A stretch of 64,000 nucleotides of DNA from Liopterus haemorrhoidalis. Lineage: Eukaryota; Arthropoda; Insecta; Coleoptera; Dytiscidae. Shown in pieces: positions 1-10,177 of the stretch (position 1 is the stretch's first letter; every line of letters begins with the position of its first letter). The notes under the pieces are model-generated. The model worked only from the letters and a program-made list of their open reading frames with translations. It was not told the origin of the DNA and made no database searches. The stretch lies in the NCBI GenBank assembly GCA_963971575.1, contig OZ020616.1, positions 950,924 through 1,014,923 on the forward strand, read 5' to 3'. The translations under genes were made by a program, and so were the position numbers.

Positions 1-56
1 AAATACCGAAATATAAATAGGGAATACGCATAAAATTTATATTTCCTTAAAACTAC

Positions 57-1137
57 ATTTTTAGGGTTTTGTAGGTATGACCAAAAAACCCTTATACCGT
101 CATTTTGTCGTCTGTCTGTCTGTCTGTTCGGTAAAAATTGTAGCCAAACGGCTAAACCTAGAGAGTTGAAATTTGGCATGCTTATACAACTCCTTGACCC
201 GCACATAAGAAAAATACTAATACATCTAAAAAACATACCCCCCCTAAAAATATAAACAAATATGTGCTCATCGAAAACAAAAATATTTTTTTTAAATTTT
301 GAGTAGGGTATCAAATGAAAGCCCTTAGTACGTGGATTAACGATCAAATTTTTATTTTTGCAAAATAAATTATTTTGATGCGATTTTTGCCAAAATTGTG
401 CAAAAAAAATGTTGTCCCACACCCTGTAGCCCAGATGGTTTAAACTAAAAATCTAAAAAAAATCTAAGTAATGTATATTGGTGTGAACCAAAATAGTACA
501 ACAGGAATTTTTGATCAGATTATGTTTTCGGAAAATAACGCATTTTTTGTGGTTTTTGGTTCACTAAGTACAAAAGTTATACTAATGTAAGACAATCACA
601 TGCAAGGCGTACGATAGCGTAATGGGTTAGAGCACTGGTGTCGTAAGCTAAAATGCGCTGGAAACGAAGGGTTTCGAGTTCGAGTACGGAGTGAATTTTA
701 TTTTTTGAAAATGTTGAAATTATTTTGTCAAAATTCTAGTTATATTTTGAAAAATGTTGTATTTAATTTTTAAGAGCGTAAATTTAATAACCATTCTTAT
801 TATATGATTAACAGACGATAAATTATTTTAAAAATATCGTTCATTTTGCCGTGATTACTACAAAGTAAAATTTGTCCTACACACTCAGCATACCGCCTTC
901 ACTTATTATATACCTGCGAAACCCTGAAATGTGTGAATATTCACATTTCACATCAATTTTTTTTTTTAACTGTCAGTATTTTTCCTATATGTGGGTCAAC
1001 GAGTTGTATAAGCATGCCAAATTTCAACTTTCTTCGTTAAGTCGTTTGTCTACAATTTCTACCGAACAGACAGACAGACACATGAGTGTCTTTATAAGGG
1101 TTTTTTGGTGGTTATACCTACAAAATCTTAAAAAGAT
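57..1137. mobile_element. Foldback-type DNA element with long terminal inverted repeats and GTCT tracts
   Basis: The two ends are inverted copies of each other over roughly 170 bases. The left arm runs from GGGTTTTGTAGGTATGACC through a GTCT tract (about 106-128) to GAAATTTGGCATGCTTATAC. The right arm (about 980-1137) repeats this in reverse with the complementary ACAG tract near 1063-1080. The middle is AT-rich and holds a tRNA-like stretch. The same end sequences recur near 29.7-29.86 kb and 50.34-50.48 kb. No transposase is seen. Superfamily not determined. Confidence 0.6.
606..692 (+). repeat. tRNA-like (SINE head or tRNA pseudogene) stretch
   Basis: Contains an A-box-like segment (TAGCGTAATGGGTTAGAGC) and, about 50 bases on, a B-box-like segment (GTTTCGAGTTCGAG). 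That is the spacing of a tRNA-derived Pol III promoter. Stems are degenerate, so a working tRNA is unlikely. It sits inside the foldback element. Confidence 0.4.
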
Positions 1138-1408
1138 AATTTTTATTCATTTATAAATTTTTTTATTATCCACATTGGTACCAGTTGATACGCCTAAAAA
1201 GTATGGAAACTTCAAACAAAATCTGACTGGATGTAGTTTCAGGAGTTGTATTGGATGTCGGATAGTATTAAAAGTTTAAAGGAAGTATTGTGTTTCACAT
1301 TATACTTTTTACGTCAATACTACGCAAAAAATACGTAGTAGGAGAAAAGTATAATATGTAGAACAGAAAGGGTATCTTGGTTATAACTACGAAACTCTAA
1401 AAACTAAC

Positions 1409-4400
1409 CTTATAGCAAGTGGTAATAAGCTTCCTGCTTCTAAATTAAAAGTCAGATGCAACCCTTCCAATTTCCTGATATGGAGTAATTCTGTGGATTC
1501 CAAAACACCAGATGGTTCCTCCATTTTAAACTCGTGAGATTGTCCTTCTTTGGGATACCTCGTCATGTCTTTCATACTGTTTTTTAGTCCTCGCTGTAGT
1601 GTTGTTCTTATTTGATTCGTTTCCTCTGGTGTGATGGTGGGTCCATCTGGGTTATAACTGGACTTTTTACAGTCCTTCAGTTCTTGTTCCACCCAAGAAC
1701 ATCGTGCACTAACTCCACTTAGATTTGATCCTTCCGTTTCGAAACCACGTTCAACTTCTTCTTGAGCGTTTAAATCTATTTCAAACATACTTTCTCCTCT
1801 TCTCATATCGGTTATTAACCAAGGACCTCCGGCACTGGAAATAATTAAAGATCTAATAATAAAAATAATAAAACTAATAATAATTAATAAAAAGGATCAG
1901 AAGTAAACTTTAGGTTTTATACTAAGAAATAGTGGTAGTTTTAAGATATCTACAACTTGGTTACTGTACTGTGCACTAGTTCGACCTAAATTAAAGTACG
2001 CAAATACAATCTGGAGCCCAAAAACAATGTCCCACAACAATCAAATAGAAAAAGTACAAAAGAGATTTGTAAGAAACCTGACCCTGAAATTAACCGGAAA
2101 ATATCCTTTTCGAATCTTTAAAGGATTCCACACACCAAAGCGGCCGCGGTGGCGGCCACGGTGGCGGCCACGGTAGCGATCAGGTCTCCTCACACTAACG
2201 CGGTGGGAGTGGCGGTAGCGGTAGCGATCAGTTAGTGAATCACGGTATATAGTTGTATGATAATATTGGACCTTGCTTGGGTTATTTCATTTTTCCCCTT
2301 TGGAATGTCAAAATTTAAAATTCCAACAATGAAACCATGGAAACGAATGACATATGTCAAACTTAAATTAACTTTCTTACATATTTTAATGACAAAAAAT
2401 AAATAAGTGGGATATTTGTATTAAGAATGACACAAAAAATCAAAATATAAAGAAAATGACATTTTAAAATGATATTAACCTTAACCAAAAAATGTTTGTT
2501 GCAAGTATGATTTATAAAGCTTAAACAAAACGGCTGAAAAGCATTACTTAAACAATGAAAGTAACTAGATTGCAAAATCTAGTTCCGCCTAATCGTTTGG
2601 AACAGACTTTACTATCAATTTCCAAAACTTTTCCTATTTCGTCCCACACTTTATTTATTTTCCTAATATTCTTGTAATCAGGATGTGCTAAGTCATACAA
2701 AATTAAATGATCCTTTACTGATCTATGATTTTTTTCTGTTAAATTATCTATTTTCGACATTATTTTCTTAAATATATTCACTCTGTGGTATATAAACAAT
2801 GAATATCGCGCGGCCTAACGCAACTTGTTGAGTTTGGCCGCCAGTGTTTGGTGATCGCTAGACTGAACGCTGCAGTCGGTGGCGTTCTCAGATAGCGGAA
2901 CGCTTGTATGTGCGTGGTCTCATTGTATTGTATAGGTTGCGTTAGGCCGCTGCATTATCGCCACCGTGGCCGCCACCGCGGCTGCTTTGGTGTGTGGAAT
3001 CCTTTATGCAAACCAGTTAAAAAACCTAGCTCTCAAAAAGCAATAAATTTCACACATTAGATTGGAGACGCGACATCCACACTTTGAATTTCGCGTTTAA
3101 ATTATTTAATAATAAACTAGTTGCCCCAGAACTTCTTCAAAATTTAAATATTCGAGTCTTTGACATAAGATTGAGAATTAAAAATGATCACTTTTACAAA
3201 ATTTCAGAATCTATGTGACCACTGAACAAAATGCTCAGTCTAGTAAACAAGCAAGTCTCTGATAGAGATGTAGATATCTTTTACGACAATTATAGAAAGT
3301 TTGTTAATATAAAAATAAATTAGACTAGTTATATTGTATTTTATTGTATGTTTGCTTATATCGTGTTTTATTCTTCTATATTATTAGTATTTCTATTCGC
3401 GAGTCCAAATAACAGTGAGACATCTGGTGGTGACTTGGTAAATTAAACGGAAGCGTATATTTGTAGTGTGTTGTGCGTAACATTTTAGCAGTTTCATAAA
3501 ATTATAACGTAATTCCGCATGGCCTTTTTAAAAACAGCAGGCCTAAAAAAATTCTTGAATATGAGACAGCGCACCAAAAAATTTTACATTATAGTTCTTA
3601 CCTTGGTAGTCTACTGAGTATATCTAATACACCTAGTCCGTTCCACTGTTGAGCTGCCCGCAGTTCCTCCGCACACACCCCAACTATCTGTACGAAGGTC
3701 ACTGTTCCGAACGGAGTCTGTGTTGTTCCCAATTGAACATCGTTAGCCATCAGCATGTGTTGGACACGAGACTCGCTGTTGTCTAACGCACAGTGCCATG
3801 ATACATGATCTCCAGCGCATAATGTGTTACCTGATAACAAAATAATATTAGAAAAACTAATAAAGTAATTAAGAATAAAACTAATAAGAACTAATAAGAA
3901 TTGTAATCATATACAGTCTATTCCAAACAATTAGGCGGAACTAACCGGAATTTTAATTTTTGTTGTCATTTTTACTTGCCCGACCTTATATAAGGGGCAA
4001 GTATTGTAATCGCGAAAATTTTCGATGTCGAGATTTTGACGGATGACCACGTTTCATGGTCCAGGGAATCCAAAAAACCTATTTTCGAAGTGCCGTCCGT
4101 ATGTGTGTGTGTGTGTGTGTGTGTCTGTCTGTGTGTATACACGATAACTCAAAAACGGTTTAACTTAATGAGTTCGTTCTGGTACTAAAAAATTCTCCTA
4201 TTAAATAGGAAGAACCCTATTGTTTTTTATAAAAATCGGTTGACTAGAAATGGGAGTTTACTCGTGTCGATTTTAAGATTTTTGCGAATATTTAGCAACA
4301 GAAAAATATTTCGAAAAAATTTATTGAACAAAAGTTACTATAAATGCAATAACTATTAACTTTTATTTGAGACGTTTTTTGATAAAACGAAAAATTTCGA

Positions 4401-7400
4401 AATTTTTTTGTAAAATTATTTAAAAAGTCTCAATGTTTTCATACTTATATGTAACGTTTCCATGGTCATGATAATTAATTCGTAACTTGTAAAGCAAGCC
4501 TTGGACAAAAATTTGTATAAAACATAATTTGATGTATTTTTGAAGATTTATCTAAATATTTAAATTTTTTTTTTTTAATTTACATTTTTTTTTAAATATA
4601 TTTTTTATGGGAGGGCAAGTCTAGCGGAGGTTTCCCTTCGCCACTGGTTTTATATATTGAAGTTAGCTTTTTCCAAGTATCTATTTTTTTTCTGATTTTT
4701 TCATACTTATATGTAACGTTTCCATGGTTATGATAAATAATATCTCTGTTAGAAAATATTAGGCCAAGTTATTTCTACTCTGCTGCTAGAATGTATTTTA
4801 TACAAGTACTTTGTAATGGCCGTCGGTCCTGTGGTGGCCATAACTGTTTTTTTTTTTGTAATATCAACATGACCAGGGTTGCCAGGCGTCCCGAATTTCG
4901 CGGGACGTCCCGCTTTTTGAACAAAAATAGATTGTCCCGTGCGGGACACCTAAAATCTCGAATTAATCAAAAAAAATTATTTGGCTCCTCACTTTCTATT
5001 TTGGGAGTGAGCAACTTTTTTTTTTGCTCATCAGTTCTATTTTGGGAGTGAAGACCTTTTTTTTTGCTCCCCACTTCTATTTTGGGAGTGAGCAACTTTT
5101 TTTTTTTTGCTCATCAGTTCTATTTTGGGAGTGAAGACTTTTTTTTTTGCTCGTCACTATTTTGGGAGAGAGTTTGTTTAAGGGTGTTCTACATTATACT
5201 TTATTCTTCAATTTTCTAAACTTTTTTCTTTGAACTAGAAGTTGTCAAAGTTTTAATACAATTTATTTTTCAATTTTTTGGTAGAGAATGAAATTCTTAC
5301 ACGTGTTTCAGTTCATTTAAAGTACCAACATAAAAATATAATTCATATCTTGTCAAATGTTTATAACCTAGCTATTAGATTTGTAAAATTACTGATTTAC
5401 GTACAAAACACAATTTATATATTCGCTTATTCAAACCAATGATCAACAAAACACTATTAAACACGTGGTAATACAAAATATTTACAAGCGTAATTTTAAT
5501 GTTGGTACTATTGTTAAAACTGTCTACTGCGCATGCACCGAGTTCCAAGTTGGATGTGTTTTCAAGAATAGTTGGATCAAATCTAGTTTTGAATAAAGTT
5601 GACCTTGACTACATACCGTGTTCTACACTGTACAATTTCACTGATTTATTTCTAGTACAAGTTCTAGTCAAAGAAATAAGTATGAAAATTTGATGAGAAT
5701 TGTATAATGTAGAACACGCTTTATAAATATTTTGAAAAATTTTGAACTGTACATTTTATTAGGTTGTCCCGCTTTTTGAGTCTTAATCCCGAATTTTTTA
5801 TATTTATTTGGTAAAAATCCCGATTTGGTAAAATAATAATCTGGCAACCATGAACATGACATACAATGTCAAAGGTGCAAACTATTGAAATCAAAATTAC
5901 CTCTTAGTTTGTTCTTATAAAAGTGAACAGCTTATATTAATCCCTAGACCAGTGGTTCATAACCTTTACAGAATCAAGGAACATTTATAATTTTACAAAA
6001 TTTTTGCGGAACACAGTCAAATAAAACAGTATATATATTATTTATATTGCATAACATATTAAAAATCGCATACATACTTTGCGTGTTTTGTGTTCCGCAC
6101 CAGTGTTCCGCAAAACACCGGTTAAGATCCACTGCCCTAGACAAACCTTGGTGCGTATAAATACCTGTCTCTTACGCAGATCTAAACCATCCGATAGCAT
6201 GAACAATTTATAAGTAAATTAAAAACAATGTATGTGATTTCAACACATTTTGGTTTTTGTAGGTATTTAATTAAATAATTAAATCAAATAATTTTGTACG
6301 TAAAATATACTTAATTATGAGGCTTTTGTAATTTAAAATAAAAATTATAATATACCTGACTGGAATACATATTTAGCTAAAGACTGCATGAGCGTAGCAG
6401 GCCAGGTTGGAGGAGCGGTTTCTTCCGGTTCTCTCTTCAATCGGAAGGTCAATTCAAAGCCGAACCCAGATATTGCGTCTTGTCTATTACACACATCGTG
6501 AACTCGTCCATCGCCATGCAGATCTGACAGACCGAAACTGAATATTAAATGTAGTTTACTGACGAAACAAATCTAAATATTTACCTGATATAATGCCAGT
6601 GCGGTGGAATGTTTTCGCTTGGGATACCTGGGTTTGCATACATGCTTATGTAGTCTAACGGATCTGGACCACCAAGCCTGGAAAATAAAATGTCTAGTGT
6701 AAATTTTTACACATCAGAATTTCGTAGGAATTAGAAACAAGATTTATGGTCACATTTTTCAATGGGGAAAAACGCTTAAGATATATATTTAGACCAGTGG
6801 TTTTTAAACATTTTTCTTTGCAACCCACTTCCCAATATTGAATAATAAATTAAACTGTGTAAAACCAACTTTATTTTCGCTAATTGTGCAGTGAATTTAC
6901 GTGTTATTTATAAACAAAATAAAAAACAACAGCCCAAGGACCGTTCCTTGAGGCACTCCAATTTTCAAGTTCTTTTCAGTACTAGTACAATTTTAGATTT
7001 TAGTTATTTCTACACTATCAGTAAAATTATAGATCAGTATTACATATCAATTGTTTTGATAATAGAGTGAAAATTCATATGCTATAATTAAAAGCATTAC
7101 TTTTTAATTTTATAAAAAATTTAGGAAATATTTTTTTGTTTCCTAAGTTTATTTTAAGAGAGGTGTGTCAGAAAAAACAGGAAGTAGGGTTGGATGTCTA
7201 AAAATAACTTTTTACGAACTAAAAAATTTTATGAATTTTTTTAAAGAATATTTATAACAAAATAAGTAAAATCATAATAAATATTTTAATATTTACCAAT
7301 ATTTGAGCAGGGCAGTAACCTGGAGAGGGTTTATCTGGTCCGGATAAATTCTCCGACATAGTGTATATAGGGATTCTAATCCCGCAGGAGTTGGAGGTAA

Positions 7401-7445
7401 AATATTAATTGGTGGACCGTGTGGAATTCCAGCAACTTCTTCCAT
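1409..7445 (-). CDS. Su(fu): Suppressor of fused, 5' five coding exons (3' end off window)
   Basis: Cytoplasmic and nuclear negative regulator of Hedgehog signalling that binds and restrains Ci/Gli transcription factors (family knowledge). Coding exons on the minus strand: 7445-7297, 6677-6585, 6537-6356, 3830-3602 and 1834-1409, all with GT-AG borders and compatible phases, giving about 359 residues. Family hallmarks seen in order: RRIYPDQINPLQVTALLKYW (exon 1), HWHYISFGLSDLHGDGRVHD (exons 2-3), GFGFELTFRLKRE, then AGDHVSWH with DNSESR and QTPFGTVTFVQIVGVCAEEL (exon 4), then GGPWLITDMRRGE, SNLSGVSARC and the LEGLHLTFN stretch (exon 5). Exon 5 ends on a GTTAGT donor, and no matching downstream exon is seen in positions 1-1408, so the C-terminal part, roughly a quarter of the usual length, lies to the left. 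The start is the ATG at 7445. A short 5'-UTR intron (about 7520-7458) is possible. Introns carry retroelement and hAT debris. No coding damage is seen. Confidence 0.95.
2255..2604. mobile_element. TA-type MITE, family A copy 1 (one end missing)
   Basis: Matches the 407-bp family defined at 14069-14475, including AATTCCAACAATGAAACCATGG and the terminal TTCCGCCTAATCGTTTGGAA. Only one inverted repeat is intact; the left end is replaced by the host element. Confidence 0.65.
2605..2760 (-). pseudogene. MADF-domain protein fragment (transposon-borne)
   Basis: The minus-strand frame reads VKDHLILYDLAHPDYKN followed by VWDEIGKVL and VCSKR. This is the first part of a MADF (Myb/SANT-like) DNA-binding domain with its conserved Tyr-Asp, Trp and Cys-Lys-Arg positions. 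It is cut off at its C-terminal side by the end of an inserted MITE at about 2604. Such proteins are accessory factors of PIF/Harbinger transposons. No full domain remains. Confidence 0.55.
3914..3960. mobile_element. TA-type MITE family A, solo end
   Basis: Only the terminal repeat (CAGTCTATTCCAAACAATTA and GGCGGAACTAAC) is present after a TA. The rest of the element is absent, and a GTCT-repeat element follows. Confidence 0.5.
3975..4860 (-). mobile_element. GTCT-repeat interspersed element (family H), copy 1
   Basis: Shares the core GACTAGAAATGGGAGTTTACTC, TTTAAGATTTTTGCGAATATT and AACGTTTCCATGGTCATGAT, and the end GGTCCTGTGGTGGCCA, with copies near 16.3, 20.9, 36.0, 47.9 and 59.6 kb. Its left part (to about 4230) differs and holds a (GT)n run at 4102-4124. 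The short internal tetranucleotide tract and lack of TIRs resemble Helentron-associated elements (HINEs). That assignment is inference. Confidence 0.55.
4874..5852. mobile_element. hAT element, 979 bp, exact 8-bp target duplication
   Basis: Starts CAGGGTTGCCAG and ends CTGGCAACCATG. It is flanked on both sides by AACATGAC (4866-4873 and 5853-5860), the 8-bp duplication typical of hAT. It is rich in TCCCG motifs near the ends. Four tandem hairpin-plus-T-tract units lie at about 4980-5165. No transposase domain is seen, so it is non-autonomous. It lies in Su(fu) intron 3. Confidence 0.75.
4980..5170 (+). repeat. Tandem hairpin and T-tract units in a hAT element
   Basis: Repeats of about 45 bases, such as CTCACTTCTATTTTGGGAGTGAG followed by a run of 8-11 T and TTGCTC. 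CTCACT and AGTGAG can pair as a stem around a T-rich loop. The same arrangement appears in other elements at 17.85, 33.5, 47.5 and 54.1 kb. Confidence 0.7.
5950..6134. mobile_element. hAT MITE, 185 bp
   Basis: Begins CAGTGGTTCATAACC and ends GGTTAAGATCCACTG, with the exact 8-bp duplication CCCTAGAC on both sides. Non-coding. It lies in Su(fu) intron 3. A related solo end starts near 6796 (CAGTGGTTTTTAAAC). Confidence 0.75.
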
Positions 7446-8064
7446 TGTTTTATATTTCTATAAATCAAAAAACAAACTGATATTAATTTTTGAAACAAAT
7501 GAAAACAAAGAAATACTTACAAATATAAGCAGTTTTCATATTAACTTAAACATATAATAGATATACAGATAGCACATTTATTTAAGAAAAATATCCTTTA
7601 TTTTTGTCAATAAAAACAATTTTAAACACAAAACCATTAAAAATTCAGTCACAGGATAAAGTAGACATGTTTGTTTGATTTTAGTTTTATTTTTAAGATG
7701 TTGGCTAACATGGAGAAATGTCATTTGTTATGGCGGCACAAATTCAAACATGTAAATAAACAAACAAGCCGCATTCAACAGACTCATTTCTGATCTACCG
7801 GTGAATTTTACCCCAGTTTTAAAGACGTGTCATGCAAAAAATGGCTTTATGAACATTTGTATATACTTACTTGTTGATAAAATAGTAAAACAGGTTTACA
7901 AAATATTGTAAAATATATTTATTCCTATAATTTAACTTTCACAGCTATGTAACAATTGAGAACTGACACGCTCAAATACGCAGTCTGGTAATCAAATATT
8001 GTATTAGGCGTTCTAGTACTGTTTGAACTTATTACATATGTTCTAGTGTTAAATTTTTGTTACA

Positions 8065-8456
8065 ATGTCGATAGAAGTTGTGAAAAACTATAAAAGAAGA
8101 ACCAGTGGCGAATTAAGCGGTGGGCGGACTGGGCGGCCGCCCGGGGCCCACGAAGCCGGGGGCCTACCGAAGTCTATATACAAATATTTCCATTCTATTT
8201 AAAATAATAGAGGGCCCATTTTAATTTTACCGCCCAGGGCCCCCAAGCAACTTAATTCGCCACTGAGTAGAACAACTTGTAGTGTTTTTGGCTGTCATTC
8301 AAGACAGGACAAAGATAGGCATCTTAGTTTTTTTCTTTTCTTTGAAAAATGGGGGCAAGTTAATATTAAGTCCAGATTGGGAAAAGATTTGGTTATGGAC
8401 ATAAAATTACGTGCCCGGCATTTAAAACCTGCTCAACTACAAATTACACTTCAATA
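8065..8456 (+). pseudogene. THAP-type zinc-finger exon interrupted by a hAT MITE
   Basis: Joining across the MITE at 8103-8265 gives a frame from the ATG at 8065 through TTCSVFGCHSRQDKDRHLSF, LFFEKWGQVN and onward to TAA at about 8456. CxxxxC, a Ser-Phe stretch and a Trp are features of the N-terminal half of a THAP C2CH DNA-binding domain. The second Cys-His pair is missing, so either later exons are lost or a splice site was overlooked. As it stands the insertion destroys the frame. THAP domains occur in host regulators and in P-type transposases; which this was cannot be told. Confidence 0.45.
8103..8265. mobile_element. hAT MITE, 163 bp, inside the THAP exon
   Basis: Terminal inverted repeats CAGTGGCGAATTAAG and CTTAATTCGCCACTG. 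The flanks AGAAGAAC and AGTAGAAC match at 7 of 8 bases, as expected for an older hAT duplication. Very GC-rich interior (GGGCGGCCGCCCGGGG). Confidence 0.7.
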
Positions 8457-9109
8457 AATCTACTGAAATTAAACTTTAAATACTGTAATTTGGTGCCCAC
8501 TTTCTGTTATACACCTCGATACATGTGTAGCGCTTAAAAATTCAAAAATTTCACAATATTTACTCGCATTTTTATAAAATAAAAATGTACTGTGCTTAAA
8601 TTAACCTGTTCGCTATTAGCATATTGACAGCTGAGTACTAGAGACAACAGCCATATTGCCTTGGAGTACAGCACCGCCATCGGTAATGTCACTTCTCAAT
8701 AAAGCTAATCATAGCCTCTCCTAGCGGTAACTTGGAAAAGTAAATTAAGTTAGGCAACCTGCTACACGCAATGGGGCATTTTAGTGCAGTTACAAACATA
8801 ATTGACACAATATTAAACTATTTATTAAGTATTAATAATTCATACATAGTCAATCACATAATACATATAGAATATAAGTACGAAAATCTTAATATACTGA
8901 TAAAACATGCTAAAAAATAATATAACTAGAGTCCATTTAAAATAAGAAAGCAGTAGGTGGCACTACGAACCGAGAATCATTACAAACCGTTTGTAAAATC
9001 AAACTAAGAGGAAATTTCGATTTAAATATTTTGTGCCTTTGAAATTGTATGTCATGTTGCTATATGCTGTTCACTTTTGTAAAAACAAACTAAGAGAAAA
9101 TTTTGATTT

Positions 9110-9905
9110 CAATAGGGGAACCTTTTTAAGATCGCAGCGCCATTTGCGGCAAAGCTGGAACACTCGAAAGTGACATTAAACTGTTACTCCTGTACAAGCG
9201 ATGTTTAAGACAGAGATCTGCGCCTTAAACATCGTCCGCATTGCCAACTTAATTTCTATTATAAAAAAATACTCCTTGAATTTGTGCTGTCAACATTTTA
9301 TATTATCATAAACAAGAATACTGTATTATATCGACGTTATAAGAAGTTTATACTTATTGTTATAATAAAATTATTTATTTTAATAATGTGTTTAATAAAA
9401 TACAGAGCTACAATAATTGAGATAAAATGTATCGACTTACATGTTAATACAGGTGTAATATATTCTTTATTGTAGTGCCTTTATTGTAGAATGAAATGAA
9501 ATATCCTTAATTGTTTATAATAATTCAAAATGTGCGTCTACGCAGACAGTTCAAAACTGGTAATTTCATGACGGTAACTTAAGGACAAAATTACTGTAGC
9601 TGATGACAGCACCAGAGATTTAAACATCAAGTGTGAAAGCATATCGATCTTAAACATCGGTGAACTTTAAGACGAGTGAACTTAAAGTTCACCGATGTTT
9701 AACATCGGTATGCTTTCATACTTGATGTTTAAATCTCTGGTGCTGTCATCAGCTACAGTAATTTTGCCCTTAAGTTAACGCAGATCTCTGTTTTAAATAT
9801 CGCTTGTATTTAGACGAGGCCATACGGTTTCACATTAGCGTTTAAAGATACATTCACTTTAACATACGATCTTAAAGTTCTAGTGTGAAAAGGGTAAAAA
9901 GGGTA
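9110..9905. mobile_element. Harbinger-type MITE (family T), rearranged copy with a large palindrome
   Basis: From about 9190 it matches the copy at 27001-27602. At about 9585-9775 the sequence runs into an inverted copy of itself (ACTGTAGCTGATGACAGCAC and its reverse complement on either side of about 9680), then leaves through the opposite terminal repeat, ending GTGTGAAAAGGGTA. The leading segment 9110-9190 (AGATCGCAGCGCCATTTG) is a different repeat, also found near 59.1 kb. Confidence 0.6.
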
Positions 9906-9934
9906 TTAGGAAGTTTCCCTATTGGTATTGACAT

Positions 9935-10010
9935 TTATTCAGCAGATGAAGTTCCAGATAACTGTCAGATAGTTACCTAGAGATTTACTTGAAGGTGGAA
10001 AGAACGGGCA
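9935..10010. mobile_element. piggyBac-type MITE (family P), degraded end
   Basis: Matches one half of the 259-bp family at 57774-58032 (TATTGACATTTATTCAGCAG, GTCAGATAGTTACCT, CTTGAAGGTGGAAAGA), with several changes and a lost terminus. Confidence 0.5.
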
Positions 10011-10177
10011 TTTATTTTATTATAACTAATATGTCATGTTTATTTAAATTTTCTCAACGTAATTTTACATTACAATGGCACCTTGATCTAATAAAATTTT
10101 AAATCACATAGGTTCAGTCTTCGAAAAGAATGGGATTTATAAAATATTAAAACAATTTTTTAAGAACTATTTTAAGA

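Larger units (their letters stand above)
2121..3004. mobile_element. DNA transposon with about 45-bp terminal inverted repeats, nested in the retroelement
   Basis: Begins AAGGATTCCACACACCAAAG and ends with the reverse complement (CTTTGGTGTGTGGAATCCTT), followed inside by matching GC-rich CGGTGGCGGCCAC stretches. It carries a MADF-domain fragment, a protein class often associated with PIF/Harbinger elements, and a TA-type MITE. Assignment to Harbinger is inferred from the MADF piece. A clear target-site duplication was not resolved. Confidence 0.55.
1980..3330 (+). mobile_element. Non-LTR retrotransposon 3' fragment, split by a DNA element
   Basis: Two plus-strand pieces flank a later insertion. 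The left piece (about 1975-2120) reads LVRPKLKYANTIWSP then IEKVQKRFVRNLTLK, the connection region after the reverse transcriptase of jockey/I-type elements. The right piece (about 3005-3320) continues with PELLQNLNIRVFDIRLR and stops. Both contain stop codons. It is dead and lies in Su(fu) intron 4. Confidence 0.6.

Noticed and set aside
1..1386. Search for the missing Su(fu) 3' exons
   Set aside because: No frame here resembles the expected C-terminal region. The stretch is a repeat element and spacer, so those exons must lie further left.
4749..5051. Overlapping plus and minus frames near the TCCCG-rich end of the hAT element
   Set aside because: They cross the boundary between two unrelated elements (family H end and hAT start) and so cannot be conserved genes.
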